Assembly (NCBI RefSeq): GCF_007997015.1
Contig: NZ_VOSM01000002.1
Location: 310,001-374,000 of the forward strand
Length of the DNA stretch: 64,000 nt
Origin: Lujinxingia vulgaris
GTDB lineage: Bacteria > Myxococcota_A > Bradymonadia > Bradymonadales > Bradymonadaceae
Reading direction: 5' to 3'
In this document: in pieces, positions 8,952 to 17,898 of the stretch
Numbering within the stretch: the stretch's first letter is position 1
Layout: the number at the start of each line of letters is the position of its first letter
Position numbers and translations under genes: made by a program
The notes under the pieces: model-generated
What the model saw: only the letters and a program-made list of their open reading frames with translations
Told to the model about the DNA's origin: nothing
The model's database searches: none

Positions 8952-10307
8952 TCAGCGCCACTCCACCACGTTGACGCGGTAGTCGGCGACGCTTTTGGCC
9001 AGGTCGGCGATGATGACGGCGGCCATCCGCGTCTGACCCGGGGCGAACGCAGGATAGCCAGAGCCGACAAGGTAGCTCAAGCGCTCATCGACCACCTCAC
9101 CGGCCTCATTGATGAGATCGATGCGCAGGCGCACAAGCTCCAGGGCGCGGTCGCCGGTGTTCTCGATCTCCAGGTGAAGACGCATCGAGCGGCGATCGAG
9201 AAGTTCGCTGGTCTTCATCTCAAAGTGGCGCTCGCGAACTTCCAGCGAGGGGATCACCCCGCCGGAGCCGGGGGTGATGGTCGCTTCGAGCGTCGGGCTC
9301 TCGGTGTAGCTCGAAGGAGCGGGCCGGGTCTCAATGGTGTCGATGAGGACCTCGATGCTCGCAAGATCGGCGGAGGTCGCCATCTGGTGGCGAAACGCAA
9401 GCTCATCGCCCGGTCGCAGCGCCGGCATGTAGGAGGGCTTGATGGCCAGGGGCATCGGTTGACCGATGGGCGCGCCCTGGTCATTGAGAAGTTGCACGCG
9501 CGCCTGAACGTCGTGCACCTCAAGCTCGGAGCTGTTGGCGAAGAGGCCGTTGAGCTTGAAGAAGGAGCCGTTGGGGTAGGTGTTGAGCTCGGCGTGCACG
9601 TGGCCGAGCGTCACCGGGGGAAGTTCGCTGGCGAGCACCAGGCGCACCTCGATGTTGCCGCTGGCCTCGACCGGATCGCCCTGCGGGCTGCGCGCTGCGG
9701 GGGGCTCGTTGAGCAGCGTTTTTGTAACCGGCGCATGTCCGACGTTCTGGGCTTGAATATCGGCGGGTTGAGGAGGGCTCGGCTTCCCGACAAGGAGGAA
9801 GGCGCCGGCAGCCACAGCCATCAGCAGGATCATCGTCAGGGCGATGGCCACGACCCTGGAAGAGGTTTTCACCTTCGGGGATTGTTTGGCCTGCGCGCTC
9901 AGGCGTCCGAGTAGCTCGTAGGCCGTGGCGTGTTCGGGGTCGATGGCCACCACGGCCTTGCAGGTGGCCATGGCCTCGCGAAGGTCGGCCGGATTCTTGT
10001 CGCGCTCCCAGCGCGCGGCGTAGGTGCGGGCCAGCTGGTCGAGGATCTGCGGATCGTCGGGCACCAGTACCAGGGCCTCTCGGAGCTCGGTGATGGCCTC
10101 GTCCAGAAGCCGATGATCGGTGAACCCGCGGGCGCGCTGCAGGTGATCGGCGGCGGCCTCGGCGGCGCGCTCCAGATCGGCGTTGCTCAAGCCGACGTCG
10201 CGCGCGACCTGGCGAAGTTCGTCGTGGTTGAGGCTGCGTTCGTGCTGGTCGCGGAGCGCGGTGACGCGCTCCAGGTAGGCGTGGAGCGCTTGATGTTGGT
10301 CGGTCAT
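8952..10307 (-). CDS. TPR-domain membrane protein with large exported region
   Basis: 451 residues. A helical head (1-60) precedes TPR-like repeats (about 60-150: LLDEAITELREALVLVPDD, ADLREAMATCKAVVAIDPEH). A single membrane helix (VVAIALTMILLMAVAAGAFL, about 170-190) follows, then about 250 residues that look like two or more beta-sandwich domains (LHLEIENTGDRALELVRLRI, MRLH and LSYLVGSGYPAFAPGQT). It is probably anchored with TPRs in the cytoplasm and sandwich domains outside. Its stop lies 17 bases from the next upstream gene, so co-transcription with the DUF1501 cluster is likely. I do not recognise a family. The start has no strong ribosome site. Confidence 0.8.
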   Translation of the reverse strand: MTDQHQALHAYLERVTALRDQHERSLNHDELRQVARDVGLSNADLERAAEAAADHLQRARGFTDHRLLDEAITELREALVLVPDDPQILDQLARTYAARWERDKNPADLREAMATCKAVVAIDPEHATAYELLGRLSAQAKQSPKVKTSSRVVAIALTMILLMAVAAGAFLLVGKPSPPQPADIQAQNVGHAPVTKTLLNEPPAARSPQGDPVEASGNIEVRLVLASELPPVTLGHVHAELNTYPNGSFFKLNGLFANSSELEVHDVQARVQLLNDQGAPIGQPMPLAIKPSYMPALRPGDELAFRHQMATSADLASIEVLIDTIETRPAPSSYTESPTLEATITPGSGGVIPSLEVRERHFEMKTSELLDRRSMRLHLEIENTGDRALELVRLRIDLINEAGEVVDERLSYLVGSGYPAFAPGQTRMAAVIIADLAKSVADYRVNVVEWR

Positions 10308-10324
10308 AACAGAGGAGCCAGGGG

Positions 10325-11725
10325 CTATTCGTCGCGGATGGCGCCGTTGGTGATCCAGGTCTGGATATCACCCAACTCGCCCTCGCGCAGGCTGCCTTCG
10401 CCGGTCAGAGGGTTGTAGGGCATGGGGTAGCCCTCGATGCTCTCATCGTTGATGAGCTTGAGCCACAGGTAGCTGCGCTCGGGGGCGCCGGGCTCAATGA
10501 GCTGGAGCTCGGGGTTTTGCACCGAGGCGTCAAAGAGGTGCTCGTAGGCGTCTTCGCTGCGCAGGTCAAGGTCTTCGGCGGGGTTGTTGCCGCCGTGGCA
10601 GCCGCCGCAGTTGGCCTGAAGAACCTTGGAGACGCGCCCCTTCCAGGTGACGCCTTCGCCCAAAAGGTTGAGGTTTTCGGGATCTTCGCTGTAGCTGCAC
10701 TCGGCGTAATTGATGGGCGCGCCCATATCGGGCCAGCTGCCATCGGCGGGCAGACCCTCCACAAAGCAGAAGAGGGCGAGCATCTCGGGGATGCTCAGGG
10801 GCTGGTTGGCCAGGGGCATGCGCGAGCCGGCCACCGGCTCACCCATCATCGTGCCGCGCATGCGTCCGATGAGGTAGCTGCGCTCGGGGCTTCCCGGGGT
10901 GAGCAGCGAGGCGGGGCGCTCCTCGCGGGCGCCGTAGATGCCGTTGCGGTTCATGTCGCCCTGGACGATCCCGACCGAATTGAGCTCGTTGACCTGGTCG
11001 ATCTGGTAGTTACGCACCTCGCCAACGAGGTGGCGGCCGCCGTCGAGGATCCACCAGCGGGTGGTGAAGGTGGCGTAGGGAAGATCTTCGATGATGCCCT
11101 CATCGTTGATGAAGGTACGGATGAAGCGTCCTCCGCCCCAGACCTCCTCGCGCTCGATGGGCAGCGGGTCGCGCAGAAAGACGTGGAAGCCGGGGCTGCC
11201 AGGCTCGGGCACCAGGTCTTCGGCGCGGTAGTCGCCGATGTCGCCGGCGATGTATTCGACGTGGCCGATCTCGACCTCCGCGACGTTCTGGCCGGCGATG
11301 ATGAAGCGGTCGCCGCTCTGCTCACAGCGATCATCGACCGAGGTCCAGTCACCGGGCTGCACGTTGCAGGGGGCGTTGATGGTGGCCAGGAAGTTGGCCG
11401 GGGTGCGCAGATCGGGGTACTCCGACTGGTTGTGGCAGACGCCGCCGTTGGGGCTGCAGGTGCGGGTGACGACCTTTTTATGCAGGTCGTTGCCGGTGCG
11501 GTAGCGCTCGATGGCCTCAATGACCATCTCGTTGTCGCCCTGGTAGTCGGGGATGGAGCCTTGCTGCTCATCGCCGAAGTCGGGGCGCTGCGGGTCGAAG
11601 TCGGAAAAATCGCCCAGGGCGTCGGCGGAGAAGTCGGGGCCGCAGGCCGCTAAGCTGCCGACGAGGGCGGCGCCGGCGGTGAGGCCGGCGCACAGAAGCA
11701 GAGTGGGAAGTCGTTGCGCGAACAT
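10325..11725 (-). CDS. Lipoprotein with c-type haem motif, partner of DUF1501/DUF1549 proteins
   Basis: 466 residues with a lipoprotein signal (ALVGSLAAC). Near the C-terminus is a CxxCH haem-attachment motif in VLQANCGGCHGG, followed by MPYNP, which could supply the Met ligand. An N-terminal CSPNGGVCHNQ resembles a degenerate second site. This is like the cytochrome-type domains that accompany DUF1549/DUF1501 proteins in planctomycetes and delta-proteobacteria. It would sit in the periplasm on a lipid anchor, possibly passing electrons, although the cytochrome role of these domains is poorly tested. It begins 9 bases after the DUF1501 stop, with GAGAG in front of the ATG, and so belongs to the same operon. 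Confidence 0.85.
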   Translation of the reverse strand: MFAQRLPTLLLCAGLTAGAALVGSLAACGPDFSADALGDFSDFDPQRPDFGDEQQGSIPDYQGDNEMVIEAIERYRTGNDLHKKVVTRTCSPNGGVCHNQSEYPDLRTPANFLATINAPCNVQPGDWTSVDDRCEQSGDRFIIAGQNVAEVEIGHVEYIAGDIGDYRAEDLVPEPGSPGFHVFLRDPLPIEREEVWGGGRFIRTFINDEGIIEDLPYATFTTRWWILDGGRHLVGEVRNYQIDQVNELNSVGIVQGDMNRNGIYGAREERPASLLTPGSPERSYLIGRMRGTMMGEPVAGSRMPLANQPLSIPEMLALFCFVEGLPADGSWPDMGAPINYAECSYSEDPENLNLLGEGVTWKGRVSKVLQANCGGCHGGNNPAEDLDLRSEDAYEHLFDASVQNPELQLIEPGAPERSYLWLKLINDESIEGYPMPYNPLTGEGSLREGELGDIQTWITNGAIRDE

Positions 11726-11734
11726 CGGTAGCTC

Positions 11735-13147
11735 TCAGGCGAAGAGATCGTCGAAGGGGCGATCGGCGGGGAAGAACTCACGGTGATCGCAACCCAGCGC
11801 GTCCATCAGGGTCTTGAGCAGCGAGCGGTAGCTGTAGACCTGGCCTTCGGGGGCCAGATCGGAGGGGCGAGTCATGCCGAAGGATTTGCCGCCGTTTCCG
11901 GCAGCGGTGACAAGACCGCCCATCACGGGCATCGACATCCAGCGGGTGGCGTAGTCGCCGGCGTGGTCGCTGCCGCGCGCGGAGTTGAAGCGGCTGCCGC
12001 GGGCGGTGCGGCCGAACTCGCTGCCGCAGACCACAAGCGTGTTGTCCCAGTAGGTGCCGCCCTCGGGGTGGTCCATGGCTTTGAGAGCAACTTCCAGGCC
12101 GCTTAAGATGCGCCCGAGCTCCTCCATATGACGGGGCAGGCCGGCCTCTTCGCCGGAGTGCATGTCGTAGGAGCCCTGGTTGAGGTAGACCGCCGGGCAT
12201 CCGAAGTGGAAGAGGCGCAGGGCCAGGCGGATGTTTCGCGCCGCGCGGCTGTCGCCGAAGATCGTGGCGAGCTGGCGGTTGCTCAACCCGTCGATGGCCT
12301 CATCGGAGTTGTTGCGGATCTTGAGGATCTCGTCATTGAAGATCTCGGCGTAGAGCTCGGTGGCCGCGCGGGTCTGCATGTAGGCGTCGACGCCGGCGCG
12401 GTTCTGAGGGTGATGGATCGCGCGGTAGCGCTCATCGACGGAGCTGGCCATCGACTGCGCCCAGTCCGGCAGGGTGTTGGCCGCCGAGAAGCCGAAGCGC
12501 TCAAAGCCGTCGCCCTGCATCACCGGCGGGCGGTGGGCGGCGTAGACGCCCGCACCCATGGCCATGCCGGAGTCGCCGAGTGAGAAGGCCGGAAGCGCCA
12601 CGGTGCCCTGCTCGCGGGCCAGGGCAAAGCGCTCGCGCAGCCCGTAGTTGATCATCGTCAGAAAGCTCGTGCCGCCGCCGACGTAGCCCGTGTTGAAGCG
12701 CTGCAGGCCGGTGTTGTGGTTGCCGTCGGCGCGGGCCGAGAGGGGTTCGTGATCCACGCAGGGCAGCACCGCCATCTGGTCAGACATCTCGGTGACCGGG
12801 CGCATGCCGAGTGCGGCGCGCTCGGCGCCCTGGTCGCCGTTGAGCCAGCCGGCGAGCTCAAAGAGTTTGCCCACGCCCCACTCGGTGGCGCTGGCGACGT
12901 TTTCGGCTTTGCCGAAGGGGTTGAACTCCGAGGCGGTGTCGCCGTTGAAGGCCGCGCTGAAGCGGAAGCCGCCGGAGAGGCGAATGTAGATCAGGTGTTT
13001 GGCCGCGCCGCGCGCCTCGGTCTGGGCCAGCGCCTTGTTGGGCACCCAGACATGCGGCATGGCGATGGTGGCTGCGGCCACGCCCATGCCTTTGAGAAAA
13101 GTGCGCCGCCCGGGCTTAAAACCTTTGGGGGATTTTTGATCGGTCAT
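11735..13147 (-). CDS. Tat-exported DUF1501 family protein
   Basis: 470 residues. The N-terminus carries a twin-arginine signal (RRTFLKGMGVAAATIAMPH), so it is exported folded. The body matches DUF1501, distantly related to the alkaline phosphatase/sulfatase superfamily: LIYIRLSGGFRFSAAFNG, AVYLNQGSYDMHSGEEAGLP, NTLVVCGSEFGRTARGSRF and GSDHAGDYATRWMSMPVMGG. The substrate is unknown. GAGGAC lies 6 bases before the ATG. It follows the DUF1549-like gene by 29 bases and precedes the haem-motif lipoprotein by 9 bases, the usual partnership for this family. Confidence 0.93.
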   Translation of the reverse strand: MTDQKSPKGFKPGRRTFLKGMGVAAATIAMPHVWVPNKALAQTEARGAAKHLIYIRLSGGFRFSAAFNGDTASEFNPFGKAENVASATEWGVGKLFELAGWLNGDQGAERAALGMRPVTEMSDQMAVLPCVDHEPLSARADGNHNTGLQRFNTGYVGGGTSFLTMINYGLRERFALAREQGTVALPAFSLGDSGMAMGAGVYAAHRPPVMQGDGFERFGFSAANTLPDWAQSMASSVDERYRAIHHPQNRAGVDAYMQTRAATELYAEIFNDEILKIRNNSDEAIDGLSNRQLATIFGDSRAARNIRLALRLFHFGCPAVYLNQGSYDMHSGEEAGLPRHMEELGRILSGLEVALKAMDHPEGGTYWDNTLVVCGSEFGRTARGSRFNSARGSDHAGDYATRWMSMPVMGGLVTAAGNGGKSFGMTRPSDLAPEGQVYSYRSLLKTLMDALGCDHREFFPADRPFDDLFA

Positions 13148-13176
13148 CGTGGTCCTCGTCGAGGTTGGGCAGGCGC

Positions 13177-14994
13177 TCAGTAAAAGAGCATCTCGGAGCT
13201 GGAGAGCAGGGCAAAGCAGCCGGGGCGGGCGAACTCGGCGGCGCGGCAGCGTGCCCGCTCGCAGGTATCACCGTGGGTGGCGGCCATCTCGCGTTCGTCA
13301 TCGGTCAGCGGGCGGCCGAAGAAGGTCGCCACCTGGTGCTCGACAATGTCTGTGGCCAGCTGCGGGGTGACCGCGGCGTCGGGGTGGACACCGGCGGGCA
13401 GGAGTTTCTCGATGGCGGCGCCGCGGCCCTCGGCCATCGCCGGGTTGCAGACCTGGTTGACGAAGTTGAGCTGGGTAGAGGTGGTCAGGATGCTGACGAT
13501 CTTAAAGCGTCCACCGACCTCGTTGGCCGGGCAGCCGCCCAGGTTGCGGGCCAGGTCGCTGTAATCGCGGCGCACATCTTCGCCATCGTCGCGCATCTCC
13601 CATTTTGAGGATTCCAGGAGCGCGATGGCGCTGATGGAGTCGGCGTCGAGAAGATCGCGCGGGTCGCTGATGCGGTGGTCGCAGCTGGAGAGCTCGTAGT
13701 CGACGGAGTGTTTGATGGTGTCGAGCCAGACCTCCGAGTCGACCTGCTTTAAGGGGCCGAAGGTCCAGCGGTGGTCGGTGTCGGTGAGCCCGCGCGCGCT
13801 CTGCAGGTAGGCCACCGAGGTGAGGATGGCGTGGTGTACCGAGCGGATGTCGCCGTCGTGGGCCAGCAGGTGGTCGACGAGCGCGGCGCGCACCTCGGGC
13901 ACCATCGTGCCCAGATCGTAGCCCAGGTAGCGCTCGATCACGTCGTCGACGGCCGTCTCCCAGAAGGCCTGTTGCCTGGCGAGCAGGCGGCCGGGCATCT
14001 GCAACTTCTCCCACTCATCGGCGCGCAGAAGTCCGCTCCACATCTGATTATCTTCGCCGACCGAGCGGATGTCGGGGGTGAGGATAAGTTCATTGTAGCC
14101 GTAAAGGATGCTGGTGCACTGGCCGCGGCTCTCCGGGTCGACGTTGCCCTCCTCGTCGACGCAGCGGTAGCGGATAAACGAGTCGCTCAGGCGCATGTTG
14201 AGGGTGGGGTGGTCGTAGTAACCGTTGGTCCACAGGGTGTAGAGGCGGGCCAGGTCGCTGCGCTCGCTGCCCAGGGGGGGGCGGCCCATAAAGAGGTGAA
14301 AGAGGGCCTCGGCGCGGTCGCCGGCGGTGTCGTGGCGGCGGGTGAGCACCGGGTGGGCGCTGGCGATGGCCGCGAAGTGATCGTAGGCGACCTCACCGCG
14401 GTAGAGTTTGCCGACGAGCACATCCATATCGAAGATGCGCTCGATGCTCAGGGCGCGAGTATTGTAGAGGAAGCGATCGGCCCAGTAGCGCTGGTTGACC
14501 TCCACAAAGGCTTCGGAGTCGAGGAGCGTGTTGACGATGTCGTCCCAGGTCTTGCCGGCGCAGAGACGGTTGACCTCGTCGCGGGTGGGGAATCGCCCGG
14601 TGAGGTCAACGTGCAGCCGGCGGCAGGCCTCGTTGGCGTAGACGGGCTGGGGCTCAAGTCCCACACCCCAGAGGCTTGTGCAGAGCCCCTGGTGGACGGG
14701 GTTCTCAAAGCCCTGCGACTCGCAAAAAGAGAGGCAGTCGGCGCCGCAATTTGGAACTTCAGCGCCCTGAGGGGGCTCGACGTCGAGGGCGGCGGGAATC
14801 TCATCGGTGCCGCCGGGGAAGTTGCCGTCGGTGATGGTCGAGCCGTCGCCGACGGCGCTACCCGGCCCGCGGGCGGGATCGCGCGGGTCGAAGTCGCTCT
14901 CGTGGCAGGCGACCAGCGCCAGACTCAAGGCCAGCGGGGCTACCCATCGCAGCCAGCTTAGGCCGGGGGTGGGGCGAGCTTGGGGACGGTTCAC
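13177..14994 (-). CDS. DUF1549-like lipoprotein
   Basis: 605 residues from a GTG with GGAGG 5 bases upstream; this is a better start than an upstream in-frame ATG at 15093 because the lipoprotein signal (ALSLALVAC) follows at once. Cys-rich residues (NCGADCLSFC) come next. The segment ACRRLHVDLTGRFPTRDEV and the following LLDSEAFVEVNQRYWADRFL resemble DUF1549, common in planctomycete proteins encoded with DUF1553 and DUF1501. The rest is helical, with no catalytic motif I recognise. It is first in the cluster running to about 7.5 kb and would be lipid-anchored in the periplasm or outer membrane with its exported partners. Confidence 0.83.
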   Translation of the reverse strand: MNRPQARPTPGLSWLRWVAPLALSLALVACHESDFDPRDPARGPGSAVGDGSTITDGNFPGGTDEIPAALDVEPPQGAEVPNCGADCLSFCESQGFENPVHQGLCTSLWGVGLEPQPVYANEACRRLHVDLTGRFPTRDEVNRLCAGKTWDDIVNTLLDSEAFVEVNQRYWADRFLYNTRALSIERIFDMDVLVGKLYRGEVAYDHFAAIASAHPVLTRRHDTAGDRAEALFHLFMGRPPLGSERSDLARLYTLWTNGYYDHPTLNMRLSDSFIRYRCVDEEGNVDPESRGQCTSILYGYNELILTPDIRSVGEDNQMWSGLLRADEWEKLQMPGRLLARQQAFWETAVDDVIERYLGYDLGTMVPEVRAALVDHLLAHDGDIRSVHHAILTSVAYLQSARGLTDTDHRWTFGPLKQVDSEVWLDTIKHSVDYELSSCDHRISDPRDLLDADSISAIALLESSKWEMRDDGEDVRRDYSDLARNLGGCPANEVGGRFKIVSILTTSTQLNFVNQVCNPAMAEGRGAAIEKLLPAGVHPDAAVTPQLATDIVEHQVATFFGRPLTDDEREMAATHGDTCERARCRAAEFARPGCFALLSSSEMLFY

Positions 14995-15102
14995 GGAGCC
15001 TCCCTGAGGGATGGTACGGGGCCAGGTTGTTGAGCGCGAAGCGAGTACTGAGAGGGTATCGGCGCTGATCGGGGCGGTCAAATCAGCCGGCAAATCGTGC
15101 GC

Positions 15103-15819
15103 TTAGAGTTGGATCTCCAGAGCCAATCCCACCCGGGTGCGGACGGTGCTGGCGGTCCAGTCTTTGCGGAAGGCCACGTCGTTGACGGTCTGCTCGGTGT
15201 TGAAGATCCAGATGGTCTGCCACTGCACGCCGGCGTCGGCGCGCAGCGCCAGGCGATCGTCGATCTGATAGCGGGCCGAGACCTGGGGAGCGACGCTCCA
15301 GCCCAGGCGCGGCAGCATGAAGGTGCTTACGTCCTGGTCCTGAAGCTCGAGGATCTCTTCGCGAAGATCGCCGCGGGGGAAGAGCCCGGAGAGGCCGAGC
15401 TGAGCGCCCAGGCCAACACCGATCTTCTCGGTGATGTTGATGCCCCACTCGGCGTGGGCCAGCACCTCGAGCAGCGGGCCGAACTCATAGACCTCGATCG
15501 GGTCCTGGGGCTGGCCCTCGTCGTCGAGCACGCTGGCGCGGTAGTTGCCAATGAAGTCGATGCCGCCGCCGATGCGGAAGCTCTCTTTGAAGGGGCGAAG
15601 ATAGAGGATGCGCGTGCTCAGAAAGTCGGCGTTCTCATACGAGAAGCTCTCGTCGTTTTCCTGGACGCTGATCTGCTGCTCGCCGGTGAGTTCACCGCTC
15701 TCGGAGTAGGCGGTGCCGCCTATAATCAGGCGCGACTGGGCGGCGGCAGGAGCGGTCATGGCGAGGGTGAGCCCGACAAAGGCGCACATGGCGAGGACTG
15801 GCGAGTGGTTGCGAGACAT
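15103..15819 (-). CDS. Probable outer-membrane beta-barrel protein
   Basis: About 238 residues with a cleavable signal (LAMCAFVGLTLAMTAPAAAQ). The mature part has alternating hydrophobic strands with polar turns (FRIGGGIDFIGNYRAS, IGVGLGAQLGLSGLFPRG, RLALRADAGVQWQTIWIF, RVGLALEIQL), as in small outer-membrane barrels. It ends in Leu, not the usual Phe. The start may be the ATG at 15819, or ATGs at 15828 or 15831; no convincing ribosome site is present. It lies between the kinase gene, upstream by about 80 bases, and the DUF1549-like gene. No specific function can be given. Confidence 0.7.
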   Translation of the reverse strand: MSRNHSPVLAMCAFVGLTLAMTAPAAAQSRLIIGGTAYSESGELTGEQQISVQENDESFSYENADFLSTRILYLRPFKESFRIGGGIDFIGNYRASVLDDEGQPQDPIEVYEFGPLLEVLAHAEWGINITEKIGVGLGAQLGLSGLFPRGDLREEILELQDQDVSTFMLPRLGWSVAPQVSARYQIDDRLALRADAGVQWQTIWIFNTEQTVNDVAFRKDWTASTVRTRVGLALEIQL

Positions 15820-15899
15820 CGGCACCATCATCTTCAATGTTGGGGTCAGTATAGCGAGCAGTGGGTGGGACACAGTGAACGCGCAGCGGGTGTGCGCTG

Positions 15900-17735
15900 T
15901 CAAGGTGAAGCGGCGGCATCTTCAAGCTCGGCGTAGACGAGCTCGCGGTACTGGCGCAGGCGCTCCAGAAGGGCGGTGGCGTCGCGGGCGGCGCGCGCGT
16001 CCCGAGGGTGGATGCGCACGACGTGGTGGTCGAGCAGGAGATGCAGATCGGGAGGTTTCACTGTGGCGATGATATCATCGAGAGCGTCGCGGTCGTCGGC
16101 CCGGTAAATGGTGACTTCCAGGGTGGAGGGGCCGCGGGCGAGCACGGTGGCTTCGTAGGAGAGGCCCTTGATGCTCACCGGGGCGCGTGCGCTGACGACA
16201 CGCCAGCCTTCGGAGCGCGCCGCCAGCAGGATGCCCTCGGTGGAGAAGGGTGAGGCGCGCTCAGCCGGAGGTGGGGAGACGGGGGCGGTGTCGTCTGCGG
16301 CGGGGTTGGGCTCGGCGTTTTCGGCGAGTGTCGCGGGCTCCTCGGGGGAGGTCGCGTTCTGGTAGCTCCAGATGCCGGCGGCCAGCGCGATAAGGGCCAG
16401 CGGGGCGATAAGGATGAGCGCGCGTCGACGCCCGGGGGGGCGTCGGGCGCGGCGCGTCGTGGGTGTGGCGGCGGCCAGGGGGCGTGTGGTTGGTGCGTTC
16501 TGGCGCGGCGTGGGCGTGGCGCGGTTGGAGCGCGGGGGAAGATCAAGCTCCAGGTCGGTGTCGATGACGCTGTGCGGTCCCGATGCGGTGGGAAGCGGCG
16601 CGGGGCGTGTGGCCGGGGTGTGGCGCGGGGGCCGTCCGGGGGTCGGGCGTGGTTGGCGTTCCGGGGTATGGCGAGGGGAGCGGGCGGGGGAGGGCGGCGG
16701 CGTGGAGCGCTGCTCCCGGGGCTGTGATGCCCACAGAAAGTAGTTCTGGGACTGGTCCGGGTCGAGCACGTTGGGATCCATCAGCCGACCGCTGGCACCA
16801 AAGAGCGACTCTTCTTCGCTGGTCGGGTCCGGGAGATCTTCGCGGGCGACGACCTCGCAGGCCTCCAGCGCCTGAAGCATCTCGGAGGCCGAGGCGTAGC
16901 GCTTTGCCGGATCTTTGTTGACCGCGCGTTCGATCACCTCCACCAGGGCGGGGCGGATGTTGAGCGAGGACGGCACCTTCCAGCCCGTGGTCTCGCGGAC
17001 CTCGCGCGCGCAGTCGCGCAGGGTAGAGGAGGCGATCATAGGCTGGCCGACCAGCGTCTCGTAGAGGAGGGCGCCCACGGCGAAGACATCGGTGGGAAAG
17101 CTCAGATCAAGGCCCCGCAGCTGCTCGGGCGGGGCGTAGCGCGGTGTCCCCAGAAAGAGTTTACGCCCGTTGGGCCCGGTCTCCGGCGCCGACTCACCGA
17201 CGATGCGCGCGATGCCGAAGTCCAGGACTTTGACGATCTCCTCGCCCTTGAAGTTGCGGGTGAGCATGATGTTGGCCGGCTTTAAGTCGCGGTGGAGCAT
17301 GTTGCGGTGGTGCGCTTCTTCCAGGCTGGCCAGGATCTGCAGGAAGGTGGTGACGGCGGCGCGCTCCTCAAAAGGGCCGCGCTCGTTGATGGCTTCTTTG
17401 AGCGTGGGGCCGTCGATGTACTCCATCACCAGGTAGAGCAGGCCCTCTTGATCGACGCCGTAGTCGAAGATCGTGACGGTGTTGGGGTGGGTGAGCTTGC
17501 TGACCAGGCGGGCCTCGCGTTCAAAACGCTCGGCGCGGCGCTGCGCACGCGCGGGATCCTGGTTGGCGGGCAGCGAGGGATCGAAGATCTTGACGGCCAC
17601 TCGCCGATCCATGCCGGTGTGCACGCCGCCGTAGACGTTGCTGAAGCCCCCGCGCCCGATCACCTCATCGAGGCGGTATTTGCCGCCGATGATCGTAGCG
17701 CTCTCTAAGAAGTCCCCGGCATCCATCGTGGTCAC
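15900..17735 (-). CDS. Membrane-anchored Hanks-type Ser/Thr protein kinase
   Basis: 611 residues. The kinase domain (about 13-285) is complete: glycine loop IGRGGFSNVYGG, VAVKIF with Lys49, HRDLKPAN with catalytic Asp150, DFG at 172-174 and GTPRYAPPEQL in the activation segment. A Pro/Thr/Arg-rich linker follows (about 320-430), then one membrane helix (LILIAPLALIALAAGIW, about 440-460) and an exported C-terminal domain of about 120 residues that may sense a signal. The GTG at 17735 is preceded by AGGAG with 4-base spacing; an ATG at 17726 is the alternative. It is divergent from a Sel1-repeat lipoprotein across about 160 bp. Confidence 0.93.
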   Translation of the reverse strand: MTTMDAGDFLESATIIGGKYRLDEVIGRGGFSNVYGGVHTGMDRRVAVKIFDPSLPANQDPARAQRRAERFEREARLVSKLTHPNTVTIFDYGVDQEGLLYLVMEYIDGPTLKEAINERGPFEERAAVTTFLQILASLEEAHHRNMLHRDLKPANIMLTRNFKGEEIVKVLDFGIARIVGESAPETGPNGRKLFLGTPRYAPPEQLRGLDLSFPTDVFAVGALLYETLVGQPMIASSTLRDCAREVRETTGWKVPSSLNIRPALVEVIERAVNKDPAKRYASASEMLQALEACEVVAREDLPDPTSEEESLFGASGRLMDPNVLDPDQSQNYFLWASQPREQRSTPPPSPARSPRHTPERQPRPTPGRPPRHTPATRPAPLPTASGPHSVIDTDLELDLPPRSNRATPTPRQNAPTTRPLAAATPTTRRARRPPGRRRALILIAPLALIALAAGIWSYQNATSPEEPATLAENAEPNPAADDTAPVSPPPAERASPFSTEGILLAARSEGWRVVSARAPVSIKGLSYEATVLARGPSTLEVTIYRADDRDALDDIIATVKPPDLHLLLDHHVVRIHPRDARAARDATALLERLRQYRELVYAELEDAAASP

Positions 17736-17898
17736 AACGCTCCTGAGGGTCGTGTCATGTGGAGAGGTTCGGAGCGCACCGACCGGGGTTTTAAGGCCGG
17801 AGGCTGCAAGGTGACCGAGAGGAGGCTCGGCGCCGCAGAGGTGCTTGCTCACTGAACTTCGGCAACGTTACCATAGCGGCCGGGAGGTTAGAACAGCC

